Notes under the pieces: model-generated
Told to the model about the DNA's origin: nothing
The model's database searches: none
The model's input: the letters and a program-made list of their open reading frames with translations, nothing else
Made by a program: the position numbers and the translations under genes
From: JADCRZ01 sp037718865
Lineage (GTDB): Bacteria; Bacteroidota; Bacteroidia; Chitinophagales; Chitinophagaceae
Reading direction: 5' to 3'
Assembly (NCBI GenBank): GCA_037718865.1
Contig: JBBJMP010000005.1
Coordinates: 271,090-335,089, forward strand
Length of the DNA stretch: 64,000 nucleotides
Shown here: one piece after another, positions 1 to 8,520 of the stretch
Position numbering within the stretch: position 1 is the stretch's first letter
Layout of the letters: each line of letters opens with the position of its first letter

Positions 1-10
1 AAATATAATA

Positions 11-1723
11 CTATCCCTGATACCGGCGTTTGCGGATGGTTTGAAATACAATGCCAAACACAATGATCAGTAGTAAGGGCAATACAATATTTATGACCTG
101 CCATTTGTTTTTTTCTTCTTCAATTTTCTTTTTATCAAATAACCGGAGTGTGAAATCCTTGCTCCTTGTTTCCAGTAAGCCGGAATTATCGGTAAGGTAT
201 TCAATACAATTCAGTAAAAATTCTTTATTGGCATACTGATAGCCGGTATACCTGTTTTTTCCCATCGGCAAAGGATCATCCTGCTGAGGTACGGCATTCC
301 ACGCCATATCACCGTCAGCAATGACGATCATCTTATTATCTGCGGCGCTCCTGCTTAAAAATGGCTGTTGATTCTCCTGCAGCGAATCCTTCATCGCTGC
401 TGTAATACGATTGGTGAACACGGAAGAAAACTTTCCTTCCAGCAGAACTGCAATGGGAATCCGGGCTTTTGTAAATGCATTCACGTCTTCCTCGCTTTGC
501 ACTGAATTCCACGAGATCCTTGCAGGGCTTGACAATATCCTTGCCAGGGGAGAGCTGGTTAACAATGTTGTCTTTTGAATACCCTCTGCCTTTACGGTAT
601 CAATGGAATTTGGAAATTGAGCAACAACGTAATCCAGGTTTTTGGCAATGGGATGATTGCCGTAATTTCTTAACAACGGAAAATAAGGCCAGGGCACCAA
701 TTTGATTTGAGGTTTACCTCCTGCGCTGCCAACGACCGATGGTATCTGGTCACAGGCCAGGTCTTGCACAAGGTCAAGATTAATTCTAACACCATACCTG
801 AATAACTGGTCTTCCAGGTTCAGGCCCCGGTCAAAGGCGATAAATTCGTTCTGCGTCCGCTGCAAACTATCGAATTCTGCATACAGGTTATCGATCATCC
901 AAACCAGTTTTCCTCCATTCATCACGTACTGGTCTAGTTTTAGTTTCTGCTGATCGGAAAAACGTTCCGTGGGCTTTACGATTAAGATGGCACTAAAAAC
1001 CAAAGGAATTACGGGCACGTTTTCTATAGGCAAAATACGGAAATCATAATTTGATCTCAACGTATTGATGAGATCGTAAACATTGTACGAAAGAGATTGA
1101 CCGTTACCGGTAAGATACCCGATCAAAGGAACCGTATCCTGCATTAACTTATGGATGGCATTGGCCAGTTTGTACTCCAATAATGCCTCGGCGTTATTCA
1201 GCGAATTAGCAGCATTTACAGCGCTCTGTCCCTGCAAAAAATCTACTGCTGCCATCCTGTTTTTGTAAGTAATAAGCGCTCCGGGATAGATATATCTCTC
1301 TTCTTGTCCTGTTCCTCCTTTGGCCTGGGCAATGACATTGAGGGGAGCCAATCCTAATTGCTGTAAAGAATCAAGAAAAGCATTTTTTAAAGTATCCTCA
1401 AGGCCTTCGCCCGGCTTTTCAAAATGAAAAAAAACATTATTTCCTCCGATCTCTCTGAATTCTTGTAACAGCTCTTCGGAACTATTCGCCAGCTTGCGGA
1501 AGCCTGCCGGCATATCCCCCGAAAGAAATACGGTGATGTTCACCTGCTCATCGAGGTTGCCCAGTAATTGTTTAGTTGGCCCGGAAAGGGTATACCTTTT
1601 TTCGCTGGTGAGGTCCAGGCGATAATGAACAACAGAGGCCAGAAAATTAACGGCTATCAACAACAACAGCATCCAGATCCACCCATATCCGGAATTCAAC
1701 ATTTTTTTCATCAGGACAAGCAT
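11..1723 (-). CDS. gldG: Gliding motility ABC transporter component GldG
   Basis: 570-residue protein that fits GldG, the auxiliary membrane subunit that works with GldF (permease) and GldA (ATPase, not in this window) in Bacteroidota gliding motility. The N-terminus has one membrane helix at about residues 13-35, followed by a large periplasmic ABC-type-uncharacterised/GldG domain (start LDLTSEKRYTLSGPT, typical of the family), and the C-terminus has a second helix near residues 545-562 followed by a basic RKRR tail. It starts 6 bases after the gldF stop codon, so the two form one operon. The start at 1723 (MLVLMKK) could equally be the internal Met at 1711. The stop codon TAG is at 11-13, so the gene is complete. 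The biochemical role of GldG is not established in the family. Confidence 0.93.
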   Translation of the reverse strand: MLVLMKKMLNSGYGWIWMLLLLIAVNFLASVVHYRLDLTSEKRYTLSGPTKQLLGNLDEQVNITVFLSGDMPAGFRKLANSSEELLQEFREIGGNNVFFHFEKPGEGLEDTLKNAFLDSLQQLGLAPLNVIAQAKGGTGQEERYIYPGALITYKNRMAAVDFLQGQSAVNAANSLNNAEALLEYKLANAIHKLMQDTVPLIGYLTGNGQSLSYNVYDLINTLRSNYDFRILPIENVPVIPLVFSAILIVKPTERFSDQQKLKLDQYVMNGGKLVWMIDNLYAEFDSLQRTQNEFIAFDRGLNLEDQLFRYGVRINLDLVQDLACDQIPSVVGSAGGKPQIKLVPWPYFPLLRNYGNHPIAKNLDYVVAQFPNSIDTVKAEGIQKTTLLTSSPLARILSSPARISWNSVQSEEDVNAFTKARIPIAVLLEGKFSSVFTNRITAAMKDSLQENQQPFLSRSAADNKMIVIADGDMAWNAVPQQDDPLPMGKNRYTGYQYANKEFLLNCIEYLTDNSGLLETRSKDFTLRLFDKKKIEEEKNKWQVINIVLPLLLIIVFGIVFQTIRKRRYQG

Positions 1724-1729
1724 TTATTA

Positions 1730-2452
1730 TTAACGGCGCATCAGGTTGCGATAAGTAACAAAAAGAAATAAAACAATTAAACTCATAAAATAAATCAGGT
1801 CCCTGCTATCTAATACTCCCCTGCTCACACTTCTATAGTGAAAATCAACACCAAGCATCCCGATATAATAATCTGCCCCGGCGGTAAAAACCGGAACCCT
1901 GCTGATTGCATCGAAGCCGCTATATATAAGGAAACAGGCAAAAGCACTTACTATAAATGCAACGACTGCATTAACGGTAAAACTGCTGCAACAGATGCCG
2001 ATTGCCGTAAAAACAGCCGCCAGGAACAACAAACCAATATAGGAACCCATGGTTGCACCGCTGTCAAGCCCGCCGGTTTCAGACAGGGCCTGCACGGTGA
2101 TGACATACAGAATGGTTGGTATGAAGGCCATTATCACAATCATGTACGTTCCGACAAACTTACCCGTTACCAGTTGCCAGCGACTGACAGGTCTGGTCTG
2201 CAGGATCTCATAGGTTCCACCCCGGAACTCGTCAGAAAAACTTCGCATGGTTATAGCCGGAATCAGTAAGAGCAGGATGAACGGAACGAGGTCGAAAAAT
2301 TTCTCTAAACTTGCATAGCCAAAATCCAGGATGTTCGAATCAGGAAAGACAAATAACAATAAGCCACATAATAATAAAAATACCGCGATGGCAATCATGC
2401 CGGTCAAGCTGCTGAAAAATTGCCTGAATTCCTTATGACAGATTGCCCACAT
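1730..2452 (-). CDS. gldF: Gliding motility ABC transporter permease GldF
   Basis: 240-residue ABC-2-type permease with about six membrane helices and the cytoplasmic loop EFRGGTYEILQTRPVS, characteristic of GldF-like permeases. It is the upstream gene of the gldF-gldG operon on the minus strand. GldF with GldG and GldA is required for gliding in Flavobacterium-type Bacteroidota. The start MWAICHKEF is at the usual place for the family. A match to the Bacteroidota -7 box lies only four bases upstream of this start codon (see 2457-2464), so the transcript may be nearly leaderless. No motility ATPase is adjacent, as is common. Confidence 0.93.
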   Translation of the reverse strand: MWAICHKEFRQFFSSLTGMIAIAVFLLLCGLLLFVFPDSNILDFGYASLEKFFDLVPFILLLLIPAITMRSFSDEFRGGTYEILQTRPVSRWQLVTGKFVGTYMIVIMAFIPTILYVITVQALSETGGLDSGATMGSYIGLLFLAAVFTAIGICCSSFTVNAVVAFIVSAFACFLIYSGFDAISRVPVFTAGADYYIGMLGVDFHYRSVSRGVLDSRDLIYFMSLIVLFLFVTYRNLMRR

Positions 2453-2456
2453 CTTT

Positions 2457-2464
2457 CAAAAATA
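2457..2464 (-). promoter_or_regulatory. Possible -7 promoter box of gldF
   Basis: On the minus strand TATTTTTG matches the Bacteroidota -7 consensus TAnnTTTG exactly. It ends four bases before the gldF ATG, so a transcript starting from it would have almost no leader. No clear -33 TTTG is present at the expected distance, so chance occurrence in AT-rich DNA is possible. Confidence 0.25.
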
Positions 2465-2499
2465 AGTGATATAACGCAGAGCCAGCTGAAGTTTTGCAG

Positions 2500-2693
2500 T
2501 TTGATAACGTATAGTCAACAGTCACGCTATAAAAAAAGCTAAAGGTTATGCAGCAAAAATGTTGGAAGGAGAGTCTCAGCAATAAGCGCCTAATTAACCA
2601 GTCCTTGAAAAAAAATACAGGTTCAGGCGTTTATATAGATTCAAAGCCAACTGCATGAAAATCCCGTTAGCCAAAGACGGGATTTTCTTTTTT
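2500..2693 (+). ncRNA. Candidate small RNA ending in an intrinsic terminator
   Basis: The 338-base space between gldF and the iscA-like gene has no convincing protein gene. It contains an excellent intrinsic terminator reading on the plus strand (2657-2693), although no plus-strand gene lies upstream: both flanking operons run on the minus strand. A terminator without a gene suggests a short untranslated plus-strand transcript. The 5' end is not determined; 2500 is a guess. An alternative is that the hairpin only blocks antisense transcription into the iscS operon. Confidence 0.25.
2657..2693 (+). terminator. Strong rho-independent terminator, plus strand
   Basis: Perfect 11-bp stem GAAAATCCCGT (2657-2667) with ACGGGATTTTC (2677-2687), a 9-base loop, and a run of six T at 2688-2693. 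The T-run is only on the plus strand, so the terminator is directional and does not serve the neighbouring minus-strand genes. Confidence 0.8.
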
Positions 2694-2734
2694 GGTAGTC
2701 GCAGGTTTTTCAGACGATCTGTGAATCTGCGGCG

Positions 2735-2767
2735 TAAAAAAACCTTTCTGCCTTGAGCTGAAAGGTC
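2735..2767 (-). terminator. Terminator of the iscS-iscA operon
   Basis: On the minus strand a 7-bp stem (GAAAGGT at 2760-2766 with ACCTTTC at 2742-2748 as written on the plus strand) is followed by a run of seven T (2735-2741 on the complementary strand). It lies just after the stop of the iscA-like gene at 2791, which fits termination of that operon. Confidence 0.6.
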
Positions 2768-2790
2768 TATGCGGGAGTTATACAAATTGA

Positions 2791-3120
2791 TTATACGGCA
2801 AAGCTTTCACCGCATCCGCAACTGCGGCTGGCATTGGGATTATTGAAGTAAAATCCTTTACCATTCAGTCCATCGCTAAATTCTAATGTGGTATTCACCA
2901 GGTAAAGAAAACTTTTCAGGTCAGTAACCACTTTTACCCCATTATCTTCAAATACCTGGTCCATGGGTTTCTGTTCATTATCAAAATCCAGCTTATAGCT
3001 TAAGCCGGAACAACCTCCGCCAACCACAGATACGCGAACGAAATAGTCTTTACCTTCCGCTATGGCATCTTTCATCAGATGCATCACTTTTTCTTTTGCC
3101 TTATCACTTACGTAAATCAT
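2791..3120 (-). CDS. IscA/SufA/ErpA-type iron-sulfur carrier
   Basis: 109-residue HesB/IscA-family protein. The three conserved cysteines are visible: Cys37 in GGGCSGLSY and Cys101/Cys103 in the C-terminal SCGCGESF. These bind a [2Fe-2S] or [4Fe-4S] cluster that is handed to target apoproteins in the cytoplasm. It lies 51 bases downstream of iscS on the same strand, so cysteine desulfurase and carrier are probably co-transcribed. The scaffold IscU/NifU and the ferredoxin are not adjacent. Whether it is the functional equivalent of IscA, SufA or ErpA cannot be told from sequence alone. Confidence 0.92.
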   Translation of the reverse strand: MIYVSDKAKEKVMHLMKDAIAEGKDYFVRVSVVGGGCSGLSYKLDFDNEQKPMDQVFEDNGVKVVTDLKSFLYLVNTTLEFSDGLNGKGFYFNNPNASRSCGCGESFAV

Positions 3121-3171
3121 CGTTTTAATTTAAAAAAGTAAAAATATAACCACATCCTTAATAAATCATTT

Positions 3172-4386
3172 TTAACGAGCCCATTCTATACTATTCATGT
3201 CTATTCCTTCCTTATACATTTCCCATAAAGGGCTCATTTCACGCAACTTTAATACTGTTCGGGAAACTTCTTCAATAGTATAGTCGATTTGTTCTTCGGT
3301 AGTGAACCGGCCCAATCCAAAACGCAAAGAAGAATGAGCCAGATCATCACTTAATCCTAAAGCTTTTAGTACATAAGAAGGTTCCAGCGATGCTGACGTA
3401 CAGGCCGACCCTGAAGAAACGGCTATACTTTTGTTAAAGCCCATCATCAAACTTTCACCTTCAACATACTTAAAGGAAATGTTGGAAACGTGCGGCAGGC
3501 GATGTTCTTTGCTTCCATTTACATAGGCCTCCTCCATCTTCATTAAACCGTTTTCCAGCTTATCCCTTAATATACTTAACCGTACTGTTTCACCTTCCAT
3601 TTTGTTGAGGCAAAGTTCACAGGCCTTACCAAACCCAACAATACCGGGAACATTCAGGGTACCGCTTCTCATACCTCTTTCATGTCCGCCCCCATCCATC
3701 TGAGCTGTTAACTTAACTCTTGGATTTTTACGACGTACATATAATGCACCTATTCCTTTAGGACCATACATCTTATGTGCACTGAAGGCAAGTAGGTCAA
3801 TTCCATCCTTACCTACATTAACCGGGATCTTACCTGCCGCCTGCGTGGCATCGGTAAAAAGCAATATGCCCCACTTATGTGCTATGGCGCTTATTTCTTT
3901 AATGGGCATTATGGTGCCAATCTCGTTATTGGCGAACATAATAGCAATAAGGATGGTAGTGGGCCTTATTGCTGCTTCCAGTTCTCCAAGGTCTATCCTT
4001 CCATCTTCCCTCACTTGTAAATAAGTTACTTCCCCACCAGCTTTCTCCATGCGCTTACAGGTATCAAGCACGGCCTTATGTTCTGTATTGGCCGTTATTA
4101 TGTGATTACCTTTGCCGGCATACATGTCAGATATCCCTTTTATGGCAAGATTAGTTGCTTCGGTAGCACCTGAAGTAAATATAATTTCTTTAGGGTCTGC
4201 CCCAATCAATTTAGCTACCTGTTCTCTCGCGTAATCCACCGCTTCTTCCGCTATCCAGCCAAACGGGTGATTACGGCTGGCGGCATTACCAAAATTCTCC
4301 GTAAAATAGGGAAACATAACTTCAACCACCCCCGGATCACAGGGCGTAGTGGAATTATAGTCAAGATATATGGGAAATTTCAACAT
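3172..4386 (-). CDS. iscS: Cysteine desulfurase IscS
   Basis: 404-residue class V PLP-dependent aminotransferase-fold enzyme, the same length as Escherichia coli IscS. The PLP lysine is Lys205 in FSAHKMYGPKG and the catalytic Cys329 lies in the mobile loop SSGSACTSAS, with the long-loop arrangement of group I (IscS/NifS-like) enzymes. It takes sulfur from L-cysteine, giving alanine and a persulfide for iron-sulfur clusters and tRNA thiolation. It is the first gene of a minus-strand pair with the IscA-like carrier. The 174-base region upstream, shared with the divergent mce gene, holds two GC-rich stem-loops. Confidence 0.96.
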   Translation of the reverse strand: MLKFPIYLDYNSTTPCDPGVVEVMFPYFTENFGNAASRNHPFGWIAEEAVDYAREQVAKLIGADPKEIIFTSGATEATNLAIKGISDMYAGKGNHIITANTEHKAVLDTCKRMEKAGGEVTYLQVREDGRIDLGELEAAIRPTTILIAIMFANNEIGTIMPIKEISAIAHKWGILLFTDATQAAGKIPVNVGKDGIDLLAFSAHKMYGPKGIGALYVRRKNPRVKLTAQMDGGGHERGMRSGTLNVPGIVGFGKACELCLNKMEGETVRLSILRDKLENGLMKMEEAYVNGSKEHRLPHVSNISFKYVEGESLMMGFNKSIAVSSGSACTSASLEPSYVLKALGLSDDLAHSSLRFGLGRFTTEEQIDYTIEEVSRTVLKLREMSPLWEMYKEGIDMNSIEWAR

Positions 4387-4446
4387 CGTAAGAATCTTAT
4401 TTCAATAACACAAAACTAGCTCAATTGGTTGACATTGGAAACTACG

Positions 4447-4500
4447 GGCGAAGAGGCAGGTACAATGCTTCTCCTCGCCGAAGCGCCGGCCTATGCGCTT
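4447..4500. other. Two GC-rich stem-loops in the iscS-mce divergent region
   Basis: Stem-loop one pairs GGCGA (4447-4451) and GAG (4453-4455) with CTC (4471-4473) and TCGCC (4475-4479) around a one-base mismatch. Stem-loop two pairs AAGCGC (4481-4486) with GCGCTT (4495-4500) perfectly around an 8-base loop. The DNA here is much richer in GC than the other gene junctions. Neither has a T-run. On the minus strand they would lie in the iscS leader, if transcription starts upstream of them. Confidence 0.35.
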
Positions 4501-4560
4501 TCAGCCTTAAAACGCTCTCCAAACTCATCATTTGCTTTTATCTTAGCATAAATTGATATT

Positions 4561-4968
4561 ATGCTCCGTATAGAACACATTGGAATAGCTGTAAAAGATC
4601 TTACCGTTTCCATACCATTGTTTGCGAAATTGTTGGATTGTCCCTGTTATAAAACCGAACTGGTCGAAAGCGAAAAAGTAAATACCGCTTTCTTTAAAAA
4701 AGGAGAGACCAAGATAGAGTTACTGGAAAGCACGGTTCCGGATGGTGTGTTTGCCACTTACCTGCAAACCAGGGGCGAGGGCATTCATCATCTTGCTTTT
4801 GAGGTAAGTGATGTCAGGGCTGAAATGGAACGACTGAAGGCGGAAGGATTTATTGTATTGAACGATCTGCCTAAACCTGGAGCAGACAATAAAATGGTTT
4901 GTTTTCTTCATCCCAAAAGCACGAACGGGGTTTTAATTGAATTATGCCAGGAAATTAACCGTCATTAA
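4561..4968 (+). CDS. mce: Methylmalonyl-CoA epimerase
   Basis: 135-residue vicinal-oxygen-chelate (glyoxalase/bleomycin-resistance fold) protein. The start LRIEHIGIAVKDL, the middle GEGIHHLAFEVSD and the C-terminal GVLIELCQ supply the metal-binding His/His/Glu pattern of methylmalonyl-CoA epimerase, which interconverts the (R)- and (S)-methylmalonyl-CoA epimers in propionate/succinate metabolism. Methylmalonyl-CoA mutase is not in the window. It is transcribed alone; its last 14 bases overlap the end of the convergent rnc gene. A generic VOC protein is the alternative, but length and motifs fit the epimerase well. Confidence 0.9.
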   Translation: MLRIEHIGIAVKDLTVSIPLFAKLLDCPCYKTELVESEKVNTAFFKKGETKIELLESTVPDGVFATYLQTRGEGIHHLAFEVSDVRAEMERLKAEGFIVLNDLPKPGADNKMVCFLHPKSTNGVLIELCQEINRH

Positions 4969-5695
4969 TCATATCCGCTTCCTTACCCAACCCTAACTTG
5001 TCCACCGCTATCTGGGCCGCTATCTGGCTGGCGTCTTTTTTATTGTAGGCCTTTCCCTGAGATATCAGTTGACCATTAACGACGGCCCCTACCGTAAAAA
5101 GCCGGCGCCCGTTTTCAAAACGTTCTTCCAGCGTTTCGAATTCAAGGTTTTTCCCGTTCTTATTTGCCCAGCCATAGAGTTTATTCTTATGATTTATCTC
5201 CAGGTTCTCCAGGTCATCCATAAACAGATAAGGAAGGACGATTCGTTCAAGTACCCATCTCCTGGTTTTATTAAACCCTTTGTCAATATAAATAGCTCCA
5301 ACGACCGCTTCCAGGGTATTGCCAAAAATCTGGCTCATTTTTAATGAACTATCAAACTTATTGTAATGGGTTATCTTTCGCATACCCATCTTTATTGCGA
5401 TCTCGTTGAGTGTGGTACGATTTACCATCTTACTTCGCATTTCGGTCAGGAAACCTTCTTCTTTATACGGGTATTTTTTAAAGAGGAAATCGGCAACTAT
5501 ACCACTAAGGATGGCATCACCTAGGTACTCCAGCCGTTCGTTATTCTCGGCGGCAGAATCTTTCATGGACCGATGAGTCAAGGCTGTTTTGTACAAGGAA
5601 ACAGCACCCGGATTAAATCCCAGCACATTTTGCAGTTGTTTCTTATAGGAAGGAACTGAAGTTGAACCCTTAAATAAATACGCAAGGAAACCCAC
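4955..5695 (-). CDS. rnc: Ribonuclease III
   Basis: 246-residue double-strand-specific endoribonuclease. The RNase III signature ERLEYLGDAIL lies at about residues 54-64, with the second acidic cluster in the TLEAVVGAIYIDKG segment; the C-terminal ~70 residues form a double-stranded-RNA-binding domain. It processes rRNA precursors and structured mRNAs. It is the last gene of the acpP-fabF-rnc series, an order common in Bacteroidota. The chosen start is GTG (MGFLAYLF). The 3' end overlaps mce by 14 bases in convergent orientation. Confidence 0.95.
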   Translation of the reverse strand: MGFLAYLFKGSTSVPSYKKQLQNVLGFNPGAVSLYKTALTHRSMKDSAAENNERLEYLGDAILSGIVADFLFKKYPYKEEGFLTEMRSKMVNRTTLNEIAIKMGMRKITHYNKFDSSLKMSQIFGNTLEAVVGAIYIDKGFNKTRRWVLERIVLPYLFMDDLENLEINHKNKLYGWANKNGKNLEFETLEERFENGRRLFTVGAVVNGQLISQGKAYNKKDASQIAAQIAVDKLGLGKEADMINDG

Positions 5696-5779
5696 GGTGA
5701 AAGCTACGTTTTTTTTTGGTAATGCGATTTACGGACACTTGGAAAAAACGCTTACTCCTTAAAACACGCCGGATCTGGG

Positions 5780-7030
<1,251 letters not shown>

Positions 7031-7129
7031 ATGGCTTACCGGAATTTAAGAAGTGATAAATCCGCCTTCTGGGCGGAAATGCTTTCGAAAGGCGGATTGA
7101 TATATTACTTATATACGGGTAATCACCGT

Positions 7130-7366
7130 TTATTTAGCATGTTCTTCTAAATATGAAACAGCCTGGCCTACAGTGGTAATTGTTTCCGCCTGCTCGTCAG
7201 GAATTGAAATGTTGAATTCCTTTTCAAACTCCATAATTAATTCCACGGTGTCCAGGGAATCGGCACCTAAATCGTTTGTGAAAGAAGCTTCGTTGGTTAC
7301 TTCGGCTTCATCGACTCCTAACTTATCAACAATGATCTTTTTAACTCTTGTTGCTATGTCTGACAT
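7130..7366 (-). CDS. acpP: Acyl carrier protein
   Basis: 78-residue acidic acyl carrier protein. The phosphopantetheine attachment site is Ser37 in LGADSLDTVELIMEFE. It carries growing acyl chains for FabF, encoded next. A good Bacteroidota-type promoter (-33 ATTG, -7 TATTTTTG) lies 25 bases upstream of the ATG, consistent with high expression and with acpP leading the operon. Confidence 0.97.
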   Translation of the reverse strand: MSDIATRVKKIIVDKLGVDEAEVTNEASFTNDLGADSLDTVELIMEFEKEFNISIPDEQAETITTVGQAVSYLEEHAK

Positions 7367-7390
7367 TTTAGTAAAGTTTAGTTACGGCAG

Positions 7391-7420
7391 CAAAAATATC
7401 ATTTTTGGGTTAAAAGCAAT
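7391..7420 (-). promoter_or_regulatory. Promoter of the acpP-fabF-rnc operon
   Basis: On the minus strand the -7 box TATTTTTG (7398 to 7391) matches TAnnTTTG exactly and ATTG (7420 to 7417) sits 18 bases upstream as the -33 element. The box ends 24 bases before the acpP start codon, leaving a short leader. This is the best-formed promoter noticed in the window. Confidence 0.55.
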
Positions 7421-7539
7421 CATGAACCAATGTTTATTTTAAAGATTGGAATTAAGCCTTAAATAGTTATTTAATTAATATAAATCCAGTAATGGCCGCA
7501 GTTGCAATAATGCAAACTTGATACGAATCCGATATTTTC

Positions 7540-7556
7540 CCTTTTATTATAAAAGG
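7540..7556. promoter_or_regulatory. Perfect inverted repeat upstream of the GNAT gene
   Basis: CCTTTTA (7540-7546) and TAAAAGG (7550-7556) are exact inverse complements around TTA. It lies about 75 bases upstream of the acetyltransferase start, between divergent genes, and could be an operator or only a small AT-rich hairpin. There is no T-run for termination. Confidence 0.25.
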
Positions 7557-7630
7557 CATATTATCTTCCACATTTCTTCACCAAATTATAAACGTATTTT
7601 GTAAATTCGTTAAAATCCAAAAACAGCCGC

Positions 7631-8059
7631 ATGGCATTAAAACTGATTGATCATGGCACCAAGGAATATCAGCAAATGGTAAAGCTGCGTAATGAAATTT
7701 TACGCAAGCCTCTGGGATTAACATTTACTCCCGAAGAATTGGAAAAAGAAAAAAGTGAAATAATGATCGGTGCCTTTGAAGATGAGAAAATTCTGGGTTG
7801 CTGTATGTTAATCAAAGAAGATAACCATGTTTGCCGTTTACGCCAAATGGCTGTGTTAAATACGCTTCAAGGCAAAGGGATAGGCCGCGCAATGATGATC
7901 TTCGCCGAGAATATTGCCCGGGACAGGGGTTATAAAAAAATAAATATGCATGCCCGTAAGACTGCTGTTGGATTTTATGAAAGGCTGGGTTATAGTATTT
8001 CTAGCGAGGAATTCAATGAAGTTACTATCCCGCATTATGTAATGGAAAAGAAGTTATAG
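7631..8059 (+). CDS. GNAT family N-acetyltransferase
   Basis: 142-residue single-domain Gcn5-related acetyltransferase. The acetyl-CoA-binding motif A is RQMAVLNTLQGKGIGRAMM at about residues 75-93 (Q/RxxGxG/A as QGKGIG). The C-terminal GFYERLGYSI strand-helix is also typical. It would move acetyl from acetyl-CoA to an amine or protein amino group; the substrate is not predictable. It is a single gene between the divergent acpP operon and the convergent DUF4870 gene. Confidence 0.85.
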   Translation: MALKLIDHGTKEYQQMVKLRNEILRKPLGLTFTPEELEKEKSEIMIGAFEDEKILGCCMLIKEDNHVCRLRQMAVLNTLQGKGIGRAMMIFAENIARDRGYKKINMHARKTAVGFYERLGYSISSEEFNEVTIPHYVMEKKL

Positions 8060-8092
8060 CGGTTTAACCTAACTCATCCGGTATATTATCAC

Positions 8093-8461
8093 TTATTTAA
8101 TCAAGCGGAAAGACATAGGATAACGGTAGATACGGTTATCACTGGCCTTTATCGTTGCCAGAATTACAAATACAAGAGCTATAATATATACCACCCATAT
8201 CAAAATAAGGCCTATGATGGTTATCGCCAGTAAAATATATACCAACATAACGGTGATCTGAAAATTTAAAGATTCCTTCGCATGTTCAGTAACATATTTG
8301 GAGTCGTCTTTCTTAATAAGATAAATGATTAGTGGAGCCAGGACAGGAGCAACCAACGTTAAAATATGGGAAAGGATGGCCATAGTTCTTTCGTCAGAGG
8401 TAGGAGTATATACGGTGGAATCATCAGTACTTACATATTTGCGACTGTTTTCAGTTTCCAT
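8093..8461 (-). CDS. DUF4870 family membrane protein
   Basis: 122-residue protein with a hydrophilic N-terminus (about 28 residues) and hydrophobic segments near residues 28-48, 68-88 and 90-108. The sequence around MAILSHILTLVAPVLAPLI and KYVTEHAKESLNFQ is the hallmark of the DUF4870/Tic20-like small membrane protein family, which has no defined function. It lies 59 bases downstream of mfd on the same strand; co-transcription is not assumed, because mfd ends at 8521 and this gene starts at 8461, upstream in transcription order being mfd. Confidence 0.85.
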   Translation of the reverse strand: METENSRKYVSTDDSTVYTPTSDERTMAILSHILTLVAPVLAPLIIYLIKKDDSKYVTEHAKESLNFQITVMLVYILLAITIIGLILIWVVYIIALVFVILATIKASDNRIYRYPMSFRLIK

Positions 8462-8520
8462 TGTAATAAGTTTTCAATGAAAATAAAACAAATTCAAAAC
8501 ATTTCATAATCGGCTAAACT

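Noticed and set aside
1838..2269. 143-codon plus-strand open frame inside gldF
   Set aside because: Shadow; composition is not protein-like and gldF is well supported.
2594..2785. 63-codon open frame on the minus strand after the iscA-like gene
   Set aside because: It runs through both terminator hairpins and has a basic composition with no family features; better explained as non-coding DNA.
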